A stretch of 64,000 nucleotides of DNA from Toxoplasma gondii ME49 (GCF_000006565.2 NC_031474.1:2701662-2765661), one strand, 5' to 3'. Positions 13,401 through 26,788 are shown, counted from the first letter of the stretch. The notes: generated from the letters alone by a model not told the origin. A program made the numbers and translations.

Positions 13401-14065
13401 CGTCGTTCTGGAAACTTCTATCGAGCATCTGATCTCTCGGTCGTTTTCGGTATCTCCATTAATGACTATGAATGAGGTTATAAAAGGATGGATGAACGTG
13501 CCTGTGTTCCCTGGGTGGCTCTTCCGAAGAGGTATTGACACTGAAGAGTTAACTGACCCTACACGAAGGATGAAGTTCCATGTCCTCAGTAATCCTTTTT
13601 TTACTTCTCCGGAGTGCTTGGTTGCGTCTCGACGTTCGGCGGACTTGCCGCGCATTCTTTTCTTCGCAGGTGTGTTTCCTTGTTTCAGGTGGATGCGCTG
13701 GAAGGCGTCTCTCTGCCTCGAGTTGTCGCGTTCACTGGTCTTCAAGTTCGAGAGTGGCAAGGCGGCCGCCAGGCCTCTACGGGAAAGGGCGGCGAGATTC
13801 TGACGTCTCTCCAGTCGTTCGCAGGAGCGGACAAAGACTCTCAAACCCTTCTTCAGTGGTACAAAGAGGTCAGACCTTACGCCTTTATACCCCACAAAAT
13901 GGTTAACGGCGTGTTTACCTATATACCGTGAAATATACAGATAAATACGCGATATTCTTTTTCCATGTGAGGGTGATATATGATATCTGCGTATGCGTCA
14001 TTGTTGTAGATGTAAATTGTATACATATACATTGATACATATTTGTATGTATACATGTATACATG

Positions 14066-14096
<31 letters not shown>

Positions 14097-16529
14097 GGAA
14101 GGATACGTCTGTGCTCCGACAATGCCTTTTTAGTAGATGGCCATCAACTGTTTTTGTCTGTCGTCTCCTGCGCACATGATTGCCTGAATGAATGTAGATG
14201 CGCATACTAGGTGAGTAGGAGTGTTTCGGCTGCGGCGTGAGTTTCTGAAGGTGGGGCATGCGCTGTGTCTCGTCTCTAGTCGCAGAAATGAGACTCCGTT
14301 CTCCAGTGCATGCATGCCCAGTGCTTTCTCACAAACGTCCGCCTCGAGGTTCTTGTTTGACGTCCCTCTCGCCTCGTTTGCGCCCTGCTTTGCGGAGTGT
14401 ATGTCCAGTGAGCGGCGCGTCTTTTGCGCGCCTCGTTCCCGCTGCCTCTAAAAAGCGGTCTCCTTTCTCGTTCATCTGTTCCGATGAAATTGGAAAACAG
14501 CTCTCTGACTCGAGTTCGTCTTTGTGGTTTGCCACGTTCACGCGTTTTTCTGCTTTTCAGAACAGCGGCTCTGTTCGCTTCGCCTCCATGTCTCGCAGCG
14601 GTACGGGAGAAATGGGCGGCGCCGGGGCGCTCGAGAAGCGACGCGTGGAAGAGAAATGCGTCGATGAAATCAAGCAAATGACAGATGTGAGTCGATTGGG
14701 ACGAGCGTCTTTGATTTTCTTCGTCTCGACGATTCTTGCACAAGAGTCGATTCTCGGTTCTTCTGTCTCCCCACGCCACAGTTTTTGATCTAGCTTGTTG
14801 CCTGTCTGCGTGTGTCTACCGTTCGTTTCTCGTTCTGTGTTGGTTTTTCAATCCCAGACTCAGGCTTCGGCTACGCGCTTTCTCCTGTCTCCTCGGTCGC
14901 CTGTTCGTGACATCCGTGCGGTCGTCTGCTTCTTTGTCGTTGTGTTCTTTGTGCTCCTTGTGTTTCTGCGTTTCCTCGTTCGTCCCCCCTCCCCAGCGGG
15001 CGTTTGGTCTCGTCACGCTGGAACTGTTGGCGTAGCCGGACAAGCGCTAAATTCACTTTTCTCACGCTTGCATGCATGCATGTGGATTCACTTTGTGAGT
15101 CTCCACATTCGAGTGAAGCCCTCTGAATTTGGATTCTCATGTGACTCTTCCGTCGGCCGTCCTCTGTCTCGCTGCCGCTCTATTGCGTCTCCCCTACGTT
15201 CACACTTTTGACTGTGTCTCGCAATCTATCTGTCTACGCAAAGGCACCGAACCGGACGTCTCCACCGCATTTGTCTACATTTAAATGCATGCATGCGTCA
15301 CTTGCCGCCTCTCTAATCCTAACCGCCTGAGGTGACACGTGCATTTGTATATATATATATATATATACATATATGTTGGATCTTGATTTTCTTTTGAGAA
15401 AGGGAGTTTTGTTTTTCTGCAGGGAGCCTTTAGTTTTATTGGCCAGATTCGTCGGGTGTACTGGCGAGCGCGGAGAAGAGACGCTGGCGAAGATCGAGAT
15501 CGACAAATGGGGACTTCGGGTGCAGACGCTCAACAGGCTGTCATCATGTATCCTGCATGCAGTTCGTGTCGAAAGAAACTCGTGGAGAACGGCGAGGGAG
15601 ACTACACCTGCTACGCATGCGACAAACCTCATGTAGGTGCTGTCGGGTGTCTCGTTTTAAGAAAAGATGTCGGTGCCTCTGTCCTGTCGACAGTTCCGGG
15701 GAAATCCCAGACAGAGAAACGCGTTGCCGCTCCCGGGTGTGCGCGCCACGGATGCTGCATCGATCCTCTATTATTGTCGAAGAACGCATCTTTATTCCAC
15801 TGTAAAATCCAGTGACATGCGGCCTGTGGTCACCTCGACAATAGTATATACACATATACATATATATATGCATATTATAATTATGTATAAACCAATATAT
15901 ATGTGTCTGTGTTTGTATCGTGATGTCCGTTTGTTCTGTATACAAAGATAGTGATGTTTGTCAAGTTCTGCGCATCTTTTCGCTCACTGCGCACTTGGGA
16001 CCAAAGCACCGGAGTTCAGGAGTTGTCGTAGGAGAACGGTGATCGCATTCGTTCTGGGGCAGGTTGGGAGAGCCGGCCGAGAGGAATAAGGAGGCTGCTT
16101 CGGGTGGACAAGTGTACACGCATCGAAGATGCCTGTGTTCCGGACTTGTTCACCAGGCGCAGGCAGACTGGCGTTACATGTTGATGGTTAACTTCGTGGA
16201 CCATACAAGCAACATAACGATTCGCTGTTTCGCGGATCAAGGTGAGTGAAGACTTTTTCCAGATTTATTTCTTTTCATCTGCACTCCGACCCAAACGGGG
16301 CAGCACTGCGCAGTGGCAGAGAAGAAAACTACACGTCTAGTTGGGCTGATTCCTGGAAGCGACATCAATGTTTTAGATCTCGCTTCGCTTCTCCGTGCAA
16401 CAACGCGGAGCATTGATTCTCAGTAACTCGTCGAATTCACAGTCAATACGCATGCACACATCAACGTGCGGATGCATGCGGGTGCCTGTATAAACATATA
16501 TATATATATAATACACAGTCACCGATGTT

Positions 16530-16567
<38 letters not shown>

Positions 16568-18129
16568 TCACATGGTTTGCTGTTGAGTGTTTGATTTATG
16601 GTTAAGGCAGCGAGGTGTTTTGTGGTGAAGAACTGTTGTCGAAAACTGATTTCACAAGTCACGGTGGAGGCACGACATCCAGCAGAAAGGATTTGAATTG
16701 CCCTAGGTGGTTCCGCTTTTCGTTTTCAGCTGAGGAGCTGCTCGGAGTCCCGGCCAACGAACTCCAAACTTGGTCCCTGAAGGAAAAGGAGAAACTCTTG
16801 GACTGTCTCCTTCCTCTCGATGTAAGAGACGCCAAGCGATCCCCGCACTCGTCTGTCTCCCTCGACTCTGACCGCAGACGCTTTCCCAAAGTGTTTGTGT
16901 ATATATATACACAAAATATACAGATATATAGGCACATAGAATGATAGATACGAACACAGAGATAGGTCCACATGTATGTATGTATATATATATATATATA
17001 TGTATATATACGTATTCCACTTTGACATCAATGAAATGACGAAGGTGTCATGTGGTCTTATCACTGTTCTTTCTGTCGCGTTTCCCCTCTGCGGCTTGAC
17101 GTACCCCGAGTTTTCTCCCGCTTGTCTTCGCTTTCTCAATTTCGTTGTCTCTGTCGCCGTTTGCCCTCTTCCTTGTCGCACTGGCACTTCCCGGTGTCTC
17201 AGCGAGTCCGGTTTTCGCATGCATGTGCGCCTGGGGTGGCGCGTCGCTTCCGTCTGCACTGTTGTGAAGACACGGTGCCGTTGCGTCGTCGTTCGAGATA
17301 CCCAAAGCCATCCTCCCATAACGAACTTCGTGGCAGAACATCTCTGCTTGTGGCCGCACCTGACAGTCGCGTTCGTGGAGTGGAGAAACACCGTGTTGGA
17401 AGAAGTTGCTTTTTACTCCACATGATGTGCAGAGTGAGCGTCCTTCACGTCCGTCAAGACCTGTGGTAGATAAAGGTCTCTTGGAAGGCTGTGCAAGAGC
17501 GGCTAAGACGCCTCGACCTCTCCTGGCGACAGACGCCGACACTCTGCGTTCCAACTGTCACCGGGACCCTCATGGGGTCCGGAGCGTTTGTGCGTTTTTT
17601 ATTTTTATTCAGTAAATCCAATGCGTATCTGTGACGGTTTCCGTACATACAGGCAGCTAGATACTCTTGTCTTTCCAAATCCATATATATATATATATAG
17701 TGTATGTCTGATATATGTCTGAAGACTGAGACGTCGGCGGCGTATCTTCGTGTGTTGAATTTGTTTGCATGCGTTGGAAATCTGGGTTTCTGAAACAGGT
17801 TTATTTCCGCGTGGTAATTCGAGCTCGTGTGGAAATGTACAACGGCGAGGAACGGGTCCAAAGAACGGCGATAAAAATCGAGAAACTTTCGCCTGCAGAG
17901 ACGGCACGCCGCCTGGTAGCTTTGACCAAGGAACTGGTGAGCACCGAGTGTACAGACACCCGCTGGGGAGCCTTTTCGTGTGTGCAACGCGCCACCCAGC
18001 TGACCGAGAAAGACGCATGTCCGCCATTCACATTTTCCGTTCCCGACGTATCCTCGTCTTTCACACAAATATCAAGATCTCTACGTGACACGCTCACACA
18101 ACTGGTTATTCAAACATATAATACATATA

Positions 18130-18172
<43 letters not shown>

Positions 18173-18601
18173 TTGTATGCAGAGTGTTATGCAGGGAAGC
18201 CACACGGATTATCCTCACACCGTTGGGCGACTGGGGTCTTGACATCATGCTGGAATTTCAACGAGTTTTACTGTGTGTGCCTCAGTCTGGTGTTCATCTT
18301 GAGGGATCCTTGTTGGCGGTCTTATACAGGATGTCCGGCGACGATCTGAACTCTCTGAGATGTCTTGCGGCATTACCGAGGAAGCAAACGTCTTTCCAAA
18401 CGAGACTTGTGTTCACGCTAAATCCCTTTTTTAATTTGTTTCTCTCTCTCTCCTCAGCTGTCCCAAGCATCGCCGAGCGTCAAGGACGAGGTCTCGAGGA
18501 AACGCCCGGTAGGTCCGCATATTGGGCGCGTGCATGTTTTCTCGAAGTGCAGACAGGGGAGGTTTTTGTCTGAATTCTCCAAACAAATGGTAAAGTTTTA
18601 A
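10494..18601 (+). CDS. RPA1: Replication protein A large subunit, short type (13 exons)
   Basis: Exons: 10494-10522, 11056-11197, 11656-11727, 12118-12257, 12677-12770, 13079-13189, 13689-13868, 14561-14686, 15423-15632, 16157-16241, 16730-16821, 17799-17936, 18458-18601; about 520 aa, phases all agree. RPA1 binds single-stranded DNA in replication and repair as part of a nuclear heterotrimer. DBD-A spans exons 2-4 (LNPYVVRWRLKVRV, VIRAVFWGDAAEHW). DBD-B spans exons 5-7 (YEMEISLWGNQVDALEGV). DBD-C spans exons 9-12 and carries a zinc ribbon with Cys344, Cys347, Cys361 and Cys364 (CX2CX13CX2C), then YRMLMVNF-like and FRVVIRARVEMYNGEERV strands. Only about 10 residues precede DBD-A, so the N-terminal RPA70N domain is absent, as described for short-type apicomplexan RPA1. 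The intron 7 donor is GTCAGA, and a GTAGGT in the last exon (about 18509) could be an extra donor, so the final 30 residues are uncertain. Confidence 0.9.
10812..10830 (+). repeat. Palindrome-family copy (exact core)
   Basis: AGGTGTACATACACCCGAC, inside the first intron of RPA1. Confidence 0.75.
13297..13335. repeat. (TA)n microsatellite in RPA1 intron 6
   Basis: TA-rich block with short interruptions. Similar blocks lie in other RPA1 introns at about 14068-14097, 15347-15376, 16979-17013 and 17681-17700. Confidence 0.85.
15558..15620 (+). other. RPA1 DBD-C zinc ribbon
   Basis: The codons for the four cysteines (CSSC at 15558-15569 and CYAC at 15609-15620) lie in one exon with 13 residues between the pairs. 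Human RPA1 has CX4CX13CX2C at the same place, so the first pair is two residues tighter here. Confidence 0.85.
16495..16561. repeat. Two (TA)n microsatellites in an RPA1 intron
   Basis: Blocks 16495-16511 and 16532-16561 flank about 20 bp of unique sequence in the intron between exons 10 and 11. Confidence 0.9.
18114..18172. repeat. (TA)n microsatellite in RPA1 intron 12
   Basis: About 60 bp of nearly pure alternating TA with two ATACAT interruptions, between exons 12 and 13. Confidence 0.9.
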
Positions 18602-20894
18602 AACAGTAATGGGCAACGCGTAGAAACGTGGAGACTTGGCTGTCGAAAATCAACTTTAAAGGCTCATATTCTTTCGCCGGACTATGTGTGCGCTGCCTCT
18701 CTCCGGCGTAGGGATGCTGCCATTATCAAGGACCTTGTGTGTGTTCCCTGCATGCACCTGCATCGTTTTGTCAATTATAATCGTGTTCCGACATTAAGGC
18801 TGCCAGCGGAAAGGGAGCTCCATGTGGCATCACTGCTTTCGTTCTGTAAAACAGTTGGGGTGCGCATGGCGTCTTACGTTCCGGAGATCGTGTGTGTCTC
18901 TGGTGAGTCGCTTGTAGCTTTCTCGAGATTCGAATGTCTTTCTTCCAAGCCTTTGAGGCGCTTGCCCGTGTCCACTCATCTGTCTCCATGTAGCATTGCA
19001 TCTGCACATTTATTCTGCTTGCACTGGGGGAAGTCCGGACATCGTGTTTTGCTAATTCTGCAGGTCTCTCAACTGGTTGTGTAACACACTCAAGGGCGCC
19101 TCTGACGCACCTCGTCGAGCTCCGAAACTTAAGAGATGAATGTGTGTATGTGTGTGGGCAGAGTTTTACGATTATTTACGAAGATTCCTGTGCATTTTTC
19201 AGTGAGTTGTCTTCTCCAGTTCCACTCACGTTTTGATGAAAACGTCTGCGGCTATGTGGGTGATATGCATATGTATGAACGAGTATTCGTGGCAGTGGTT
19301 GGTCGTCTAGGTTGAGTTATCTCTGTCACCTTGCGAGTGCTTTCTGCAGGACTCACTGATGTCGGGAGAAGAGGCTGACCGAGACGAGAACACAGCTCCC
19401 AATGTTTTCCTTTAAACGTAGAAGAGGCAAGCCTGAGACCGACAGAAGGACTGCAGAAATGAAGACACAGCCTGAAACTGTCTGTCGATCCTGGAGGCGG
19501 CGTACAAAGAAAGGAAGCAGCCTTCTGCGGGAGCGACGCAGATGGCAAACGCAGAACGTTTTTTCATCTGTTTGTGTCGTTTTTCACCGTTGTGTATTTA
19601 CAATTTGGTGGGTGAAACAAGAGGGACACCGTGCACAATCTTTTACCTTCCTCTCCGCGTGAATTGCGGCTCTTGGCAAGCAAAGAGACAGCCACTTTCG
19701 GTTTTTTTTGTGCTCTCTCTCTGTTTGAGCACGACTCCTCATGATGCGTTCAGTGTGCCTGAACCGGAGGACGAGGGAAGACAGTGAAGAGTTTGGAGTG
19801 CTGTTGTCTGTGGTCGTACGTCTGCGAAGAAAACCGTCTTCTCGCCAACAGGGAAATGCAGACTCACAAAAGAGTCTGGGTTTTCCAGACTGTGGGGTCT
19901 TGACACTTGGTCTGGTGTGATGGAGTTTTCTCACTCAACTTTTCAGCATACTCAGGATCTGTTTCGCACCACGCGTTTCAACTCGTGTGTCACACTTATT
20001 GTTCTTGCCATTCTTCCCGTTTCTTTCGCCGGTGGTTTTCTTCTCGTGGGCGGGGTCGACCGCTCTCTTCGGTGTCGCGGCCAAGTGCAGACACATGCTG
20101 AGAGACGCCCTGAGCGCCCTTACGCGCGGCGCGTGCATGCAGAAAAACATCGAGGCCCCTCGCTAGAGAAAGGAAGAAGCTTTCTCTCCTGTCTTGACGG
20201 CAGCTTCTTTCGCACACCTGTCCTCGGAAATGAGTCCTTCTGTGACGGCACGATGGGCCACAGGCCTTGCCGCTGATGCTCTAGGAGATTCAGCTGGCTT
20301 CCAGTTCATCCCTTATGCGCATGTTTGACTGATGGAATTTCTCACCTCCAGACAGAATGGTACGAAGTCGAAGTCACCTTGTCAAGTGGTTCGGAGTGTC
20401 AATCCTAATCCTATTTAACTAAAACGAATTCACAGGGTTGAACCGTCGGGTCGTTTCCGGTCCCAGGGCCAGGCGATCGCAATGTCGCAGATCTCCAGGC
20501 AAATGCCGCGACCCTCGGTTATAACTCCCCATGGAAACCGCAATGAATTGCGAGAGGCGCTCCCTGTGCGACTCTCGCCTCGAGGCGTCTTTCCACGCTG
20601 TGTTGCGTGTCTGTTGAAACGCCCAGTGGCCTAAGGTGCATGCGCAGGTTTCTTCTCGCTCTCTGTACAAACAGCACCACAGTGCCGTGCACTGTCCGTG
20701 GACAGGGCGTCGAACGCGAGTCGACGCGGGGAAAACCTTTTTGGTCTTGACTGCCGCCTCCCAGGGTGGTTCTAGAGCACGAGAGGAGCCGCAGCGCAGA
20801 CGAACTCTCTGGTTTAGCGCATGGAATACCAAGATCTGCCTCCCTGCGTCTTCCTCTCTCTTCTCGAGCCTCGTTCGTGGCCGCTTTGTTCCCA
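18602..20894. other. Intergenic region between convergent genes
   Basis: It lies between the RPA1 stop (plus) and the stop of the minus-strand gene ending at 20895, so it should hold two 3' UTRs. Open frames up to about 530 codons on the minus strand overlap its right end but are low-complexity shadows of the coding exon. An exon-like segment (AAAACAG to GTGAGT, about 18850-18901) could belong to an alternative RPA1 3' end; nothing else is recognised. Confidence 0.5.
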
Positions 20895-23800
20895 TCACTG
20901 AGGTCCAGCTTTTTTCGTTGGAGTTTTCACAGGGGGGGGTTTGGTCTGCACGGTCTCCGCAAAGACTTCTGCGAAGCCGTTGTAGTCTCGCTTCGGCTGT
21001 TTGTTTGCGAGCCTTGCTCGGACGGCTTCTGCGGCACTCTGCTTGGCGGGAGCCTGTGTCTCTGCTTTGCCGCTGTCTCCCGGCATCTGCTTCCCTCCCG
21101 CGCGCGCTGCCGGAGCTTCTCGTTTCCGCTCCGCCTCTTCTCGCCCCGCAGCGCTTTTCCCGGTACGAGCTGCTGGCTGAGCCGGTTTCTGCTTCGGCTT
21201 TCCAGGCGTACAATTGCTGCTCTCTGTCCGAGGTAGGCGCGCCGCGGCCGAGGGACGGGGAACGTAAGGCCCCGCGGCGACCGCGGCCTCCGCCACTCGC
21301 GCCAGAGCCTCCTGCGAAGGCGCGAGAGTCGCGTAACTCGTCCAAGAGTTCTCCGTCCACAAGCGGGCGTACCGATGCTTGATCTCCGTGCAGTTCCCCG
21401 TCGCCAGATCGCGCGCAAATCGCTCGTACGACTGGAGGAGGGGGCATTTTGGCGGCGAGAGCGACGCAAAAGAGGACGGAGGCAGACAGACAGAGGAAAA
21501 ATTCACTGCGACGGTTGTGGGAAGGACTAAAGAGAAAGAGGCTCTCGTGGGTCGAAATCCGACACTCGCGCGCAGCAAGGAAAATGACGTGTGTTGTGGG
21601 AGATTGACCAAGGAGAAAGTGACCAGACGGAGAAACCAAAGTCCTATAATGTTCCCAAAGACGCCAGACTACTGGCATCCACATTTCGGCAGTACCAGGA
21701 GAGAAATATATATATGTATATATATATGTAATGCATGTATATATATATATATATATATATACATGCATATGCGGCAACACAGAGATAGCCTTAGGTTCGA
21801 AGGAACGGCGGCAGATATGAGTAGAAGCGAAAACGGATAGACAGGCAGGTGAGGAGATAGCGAGAGAGAACGTGGAAATAAGCGGCCCCACATCAAGAAA
21901 GAGAACGTATTCCCTCGAGAACAAACGAATGCACGAGAAACACGGCGAAGACGAACGGACACCATAGAGCCCACTGCAACCAGCTTTATCCTGACAGCTC
22001 GTGAGACACACAGGGAAAGGTCTGTCTGCGCGGAGCCTTTATCGTGAGCTCGTTCGACATGAACATTCCAGCCTCTGAACACGCACAGATGCATGCGTAC
22101 CGTCACTTTCCTTTGAAGCCGGAAAAAAACAACGGTGTGGTACACCGCATCGCGAATACTCTCTGACGGCAGACGGATTGTCACTGTGGTTTCTCTGAAG
22201 CCCGCTACGGAGAATCTGAAACGAATCCAAAAGACAAAGATAACCCACAACGGGCAAAATTGGAATCCAAAACTTTATAAGAATTTCTTTGAATTCCTCC
22301 GCCTGTCGCTCTATACGTGGCAGAACCTGAACTCTTTCCACCGAATGCAGAGGACAGGGAAACACACTTTTTCCTGGATCGAAGACACGACGCCACGAAT
22401 GCAGGAAAGGCACATCAACAGAGAATCCCAAGTTCTCTGCGCCCTCCGGAGCGCGACAAAAACGGAAAAAAGAGGAATCACGAAGTTGCGTCATTAAGTC
22501 CGTGGTCGACGTCCAACAGGTGAGATGCTTTCGATAACAAACGATACGAGGGACGTGCTCTCTCAGCATTCGAAACTCTGACTCTAACGCGTCTGCCAAG
22601 TTCGCCACTCCCGCATGCGGATGCTACAGGATCTACAGAGGCGTCTTGGCGAAGACTCTTCGCATTGGAATTTGTTGCGGCTCTGCATACTCGCGTTTCA
22701 GACCCCCTGATGGGCTATGTCCATCAGGGACTGCTCTCCAGTGAAGCACAACGAGAAGTCAAAGTCATCTCGACGAGAGTGGAGTACGCAGAACCCAGCA
22801 AAGCAATTCAAGACACGGGGGGCTCGAATGAATGAACCTCCTCTTTCCTTCTGTGTGGTGGCGGCACACTGCGCCCTCAGTTTCTGCTTTTTCGTGTACA
22901 CAATCGGTCCAGGGCGAGATCCCAAGACACCTAAACACTGTTTTTCATCCCTCCCAGTCACGTTAGTGGTGCGAAAGGCGCCGGAGAGTCGCAGTACATG
23001 GCGAAGAACAATGCCGCCCTGCGGAATCACCGGGAAACATGCTTGGCTTCGGGACCGCATGCAGCGACCTACGAGTAGTAAACAAGTAGAGCATTGAGGC
23101 AGCTTCTTCTGTTTAATGCACAGACTTACGAGTAACTGAGAATATGAAAAATCATGGTGATGTCGTCTTCTCTGTAGTCCAGTTCATCCGGTTCCGGCCG
23201 TGTGACGTAGAAAAACTCCCAAGGAATCGCTCTTTCCAGAGGATCTTCAAGGTCGCGAACGTTTGCCCTGAAAGCGAGCCCCTGTGATTGAGCGCGGAGA
23301 AAAGGAAATTGGACACAACTGCATCTGAAACAGAGTCGTGTGACGACGTAGGCGAGATGACACTCTCAAGAAAGACAAGCGGTTGAGCAACTGCGTATGA
23401 AAACGAAGTCAACGGTGGGAGACAAGGCACAGATACAAAAAGCAGATTTAACGTTACGTCAGAAGAAACGCACAAGCATGAGTTCACGTTTAAAGCATAC
23501 CCGTAACAGACCAGATGTAGGCCAAATCAACGCGAAGACGAATTGCCTGTGACTAAGAACATATCGAGGCGAAAGACGCACGAGGCACGACAAATCCACG
23601 TACGAAATCATCACATTGAATACATCGTGTTTTGATCATATCACAGCGAACGTATGTTTGACCTGAGGCAAGAGCCCAAGGACACCCTCACTTCTTCGTG
23701 TGCAACAGTGCAACCCTATGAACAAATAGAAAGAGACATACACACGCTGATCCATCAACAAGCAAGTCACGGCGACCAGCGATAGCAAGAAAACGCTCTC

Positions 23801-26788
23801 TCCCGGCAAGTAGTCACAAAGATGTCAAGACAGACAGCAATTGTAAGTGACTCACTAAGCGGGTGAGATAAAGCGTCGAATCAAAGAAAGGTCTGGTGTT
23901 TGCGACACAGTCTGGGGGAAGGTCAAAGAGGGTGTGAAGCGACTGATTCGTCATTGTCACTTCGATTGGCGTTTCAGTCTGGGACGAACCAGCACAAAAG
24001 AAGAAATTGCGAATGCAAAGACGCTCCGGAGATTTGCGTCGAAGAAAACCGGAAATCGACGGAGACACCTGACGAGCGACCCTTAACGGATCCCCCCTCT
24101 ATGAAGGGATCCGGAGGCAAACGCCACAGAGATGCGAAAGGCCGACTCTCCCTCTTAACGCCCATTTGAACATGCACCTGCCTTCCTGAGAGAGACGGAT
24201 ACCTCCAGAAGCACCTCATGTCAAGATGCGCATACACACGGAATACGAGTGTACAATTCGGTGTCGCTATATGAGAGTGACCCTCTCGGTTCTCTTCCAA
24301 GGCGTTTCAACGTCGACAACTCAACCCCACAAGGCCCTCAGAAGTGGATGTTCAGATGCTCTTGAGACGAACAGCGAACCCAGTCGTGCACCGCGGCCAT
24401 GGCGCTCTGAGGGGGAGGTGCGTATCAGTCGCCAACGCGCCGCAAAACAATCGTCAGAGAGTCTCACAGCGGGAGCAGGCCACTCCACCACCCCAGGAGT
24501 CAAACGCGCTCAAACCGCGTTGGTAACGATCGGAAGCGCGCAGATGCGTCTCGACACACAGACAGAGCCAGCCCAGATCTACAGACGGCGTCGGCGACGA
24601 GGCCCCCGCGGGACCGCCGACTCGGCAAAAGCAACACAGCACACTCCTATTCTGCAGAGACGACGACGTCCAACTGCGACAGTGAAACGAGACTGAACCA
24701 CTACGCCCACCGCAAGGAGAAGGGGGACTGAGTCTGCATGGTTGCCTGTTTTGAAGAAGGTCTCGCTACCGTTTGGCGGAGACTCTTGCCAGCGAGGACA
24801 GAAGGCTAGCTGTTTCCTTATTTGGCTGAGAAGAACGTCTGATTTACTTGCGATCCAGTGAAGTGGAAAACACTCTGGTTCTAGACTCAACGGGACAGGC
24901 AGATCTGGCCGCAACTCATCGCCTTTCTTCTGAGACCTTCGTCAGATTGCCTTACCTCGGCCAGGTATTCCAGCATCAGTCTCGCGGTCACTGAATTGAC
25001 AGTTACAGGGCCTTTGACCGCAACAGAGTAGACGAACGGATTGGCCAAGTTCGACCCCTCCATGCGACGCGCAACTCGAATTTGAATGGAGCTCCCTACC
25101 TGAGAGAAAACAAAGGCCGGAGTGCATGCATGACACCTCATCTGTCTGGATTGGCAAAGCTCGACACACGACGCAAAGCCACCAGCCTCCCAGACAAAGC
25201 CGCCGTCTAAAACGCCTCGTGGGCTGAGCATGTGCACCCAACACAGCCGCAAAAAACGGAACCATTCAAACCGACTCGCACTCATTTTCAGTATCCATGT
25301 AGACGACACACAAGAGACCCATGTCCCCTAACGTATGCGACTCGGTGCAAGGAAAGGAAATACCAATGGATGCATATACAAGTTTTCCTTCCACTCACAT
25401 GTGCATTTACGTCAACACATGAAGATGCGGATTCAGTGATTTCGTTCGACAGCGTAGTCCGTCCTTTTCCATGTACCGGATTTCATACGTTTTGGGAGAC
25501 ACGAGTGTCTGCGGGTCTTCGCAGTGAAGAGCGTTTGATTTCAGGATGATAAAACAGGAATAAGAGAATGCGCAAACATCTCGACTTCTGCAGAAAAACG
25601 TTGTCCCTGTGTCGCTGTCTGGCTTACGTATCGTTCCTCGATTCTCAAGGAAAGCCCAGTCTTTATGGGCACTGTTGGAAAGGAGGGATCCTTCCCTGGC
25701 TCATTTGAGAAAAACCACTCGACAACTCGAGCAGGCGCCTTATTCACCAGTCGAGCTGTGAGATCTTTCATCCGCACAGTGCTCCCTGGAAGACGGGTGA
25801 AATCCAGAACGCAGGGGAGGCCAGAACGGTCAAACGGAGTAGAATGTGAAACGAAGAAAGTTGTCCAGACCTGACAGACGTCCATCTCGAGAGCCCGGTT
25901 GGCCCGCGTTGAGGTGATCATCAAAGTTGAAAGAAATCCAGCTGAAACGTGTGCTCTAATACAACAGAGACAACAAAGAGAAGACAACAAAGAAACGACC
26001 GAAGAGAGAAGGAGCAACTGCAGAAGAGCATGAGCGTCGTTCGACTGTTCTCTCTCTTCTCCTCTTTATCTGTATCCTTTCTCATGCTTCCTCTCTCCTC
26101 CCGTCCCTCCTTTCCCTCGTCGGTCTTGTCTCACCAGACTCGCAGACTCCTTCAATGGACACAGGGAACCGACTGGACCATGCGGCTTGGACTTCATCTT
26201 CAGAAGACGATGACTCATCGTCCTGAAAAAAAGCGCACGATAACGCAGCTCCTCAGATGTCATACAAAAACGCGCAAACAATCATTCTGACTTCAGTTTC
26301 TTCCTTCTGGACCCTCCCGCGTTCTCCTGGTTGTTCTCCCCCTAGATCACTTTCGCGTCCTAGCTCTCTTCGTCCTCCTGCTCTCTCTCTCTCGTTCTTT
26401 CTCTCCTTCTCTCGTCTTCGCCCCCTTCTTCTCTCTCTCGTTCTTTCTCTTCTTCTCCCTCAGGTTCTTTCCTTGTTCGGCTCCTTCTTCCAAGAACGAG
26501 ACTGGAGGCAGCGTCTTCATCCATGAACGCAGAGAGTGATACAGTTGTGTCCACGCTACGATCGTCTACAGATACAGAGATATGGGCTTGTTTCTACGCG
26601 TGTAGGGCAGAAGAGGAAATTTTGTTGCAGACGAGAAGACAGAAAACGCGGAGCGCCGAAGGAGGTGGAGAAACGGGGAACAGAACTCCAATGCTCCTTA
26701 CACCCTGAGTTATGGTGGGCCTCTCAACTGCACATGCACAAGGTTTATCTCCGTGTAGCGGACATCCCGTGCGTCTCTGAAGAGCCAT
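20895..26788 (-). CDS. Unrecognised conserved-looking multi-exon protein
   Basis: Supported exons: 26788-26702, 26222-26135, 25941-25628, 25099-24956, 23978-23856, 23281-23130 and 21431-20895. The ATG at 26788 sits in AAAATGGCT, a good coccidian start, and opens a Cys-rich leader (MALQRRTGCPLHGDKPCACA). The first six exons join in phase with good GT-AG signals. The encoded segment is rich in hydrophobic strands (FPVSIEGVCES, VWTTFFVSHSTPF, VGSSIQIRVARR, PFVYSVAVKGPVTVNSV, IPWEFFYVTRPEPDELDY), which suggests beta-sandwich folds, but I recognise no family. The last exon has a short Trp/Tyr-rich part (HRYARLWTENSWTSYATL) and an Ala/Lys/Pro-rich disordered tail ending in KTPTKKAGPQ. The phase shows that at least one exon is missing between 23130 and 21431. 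I assign no function. Confidence 0.55.
21703..21763. repeat. (TA)n microsatellites
   Basis: Three closely spaced TA blocks in the unresolved intron just upstream (minus strand) of the last exon of the 20895-26788 gene. Confidence 0.85.

Noticed and set aside
20419..22011. 530-codon minus-strand ORF and a 180-codon ORF overlapping the last exon of the 20895 gene
   Set aside because: They are Arg/Ser/Gly-rich and out of frame with the Trp/Tyr-bearing exon 21431-20895, which has a good acceptor; they read as shadows of it.
26360..26554. Glu/Arg-rich minus-strand ORF between the first two exons of the 26788 gene
   Set aside because: It could be an alternative exon, but the direct join of 26702 to 26222 keeps phase and needs no extra exon. 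The ORF is simple-sequence.
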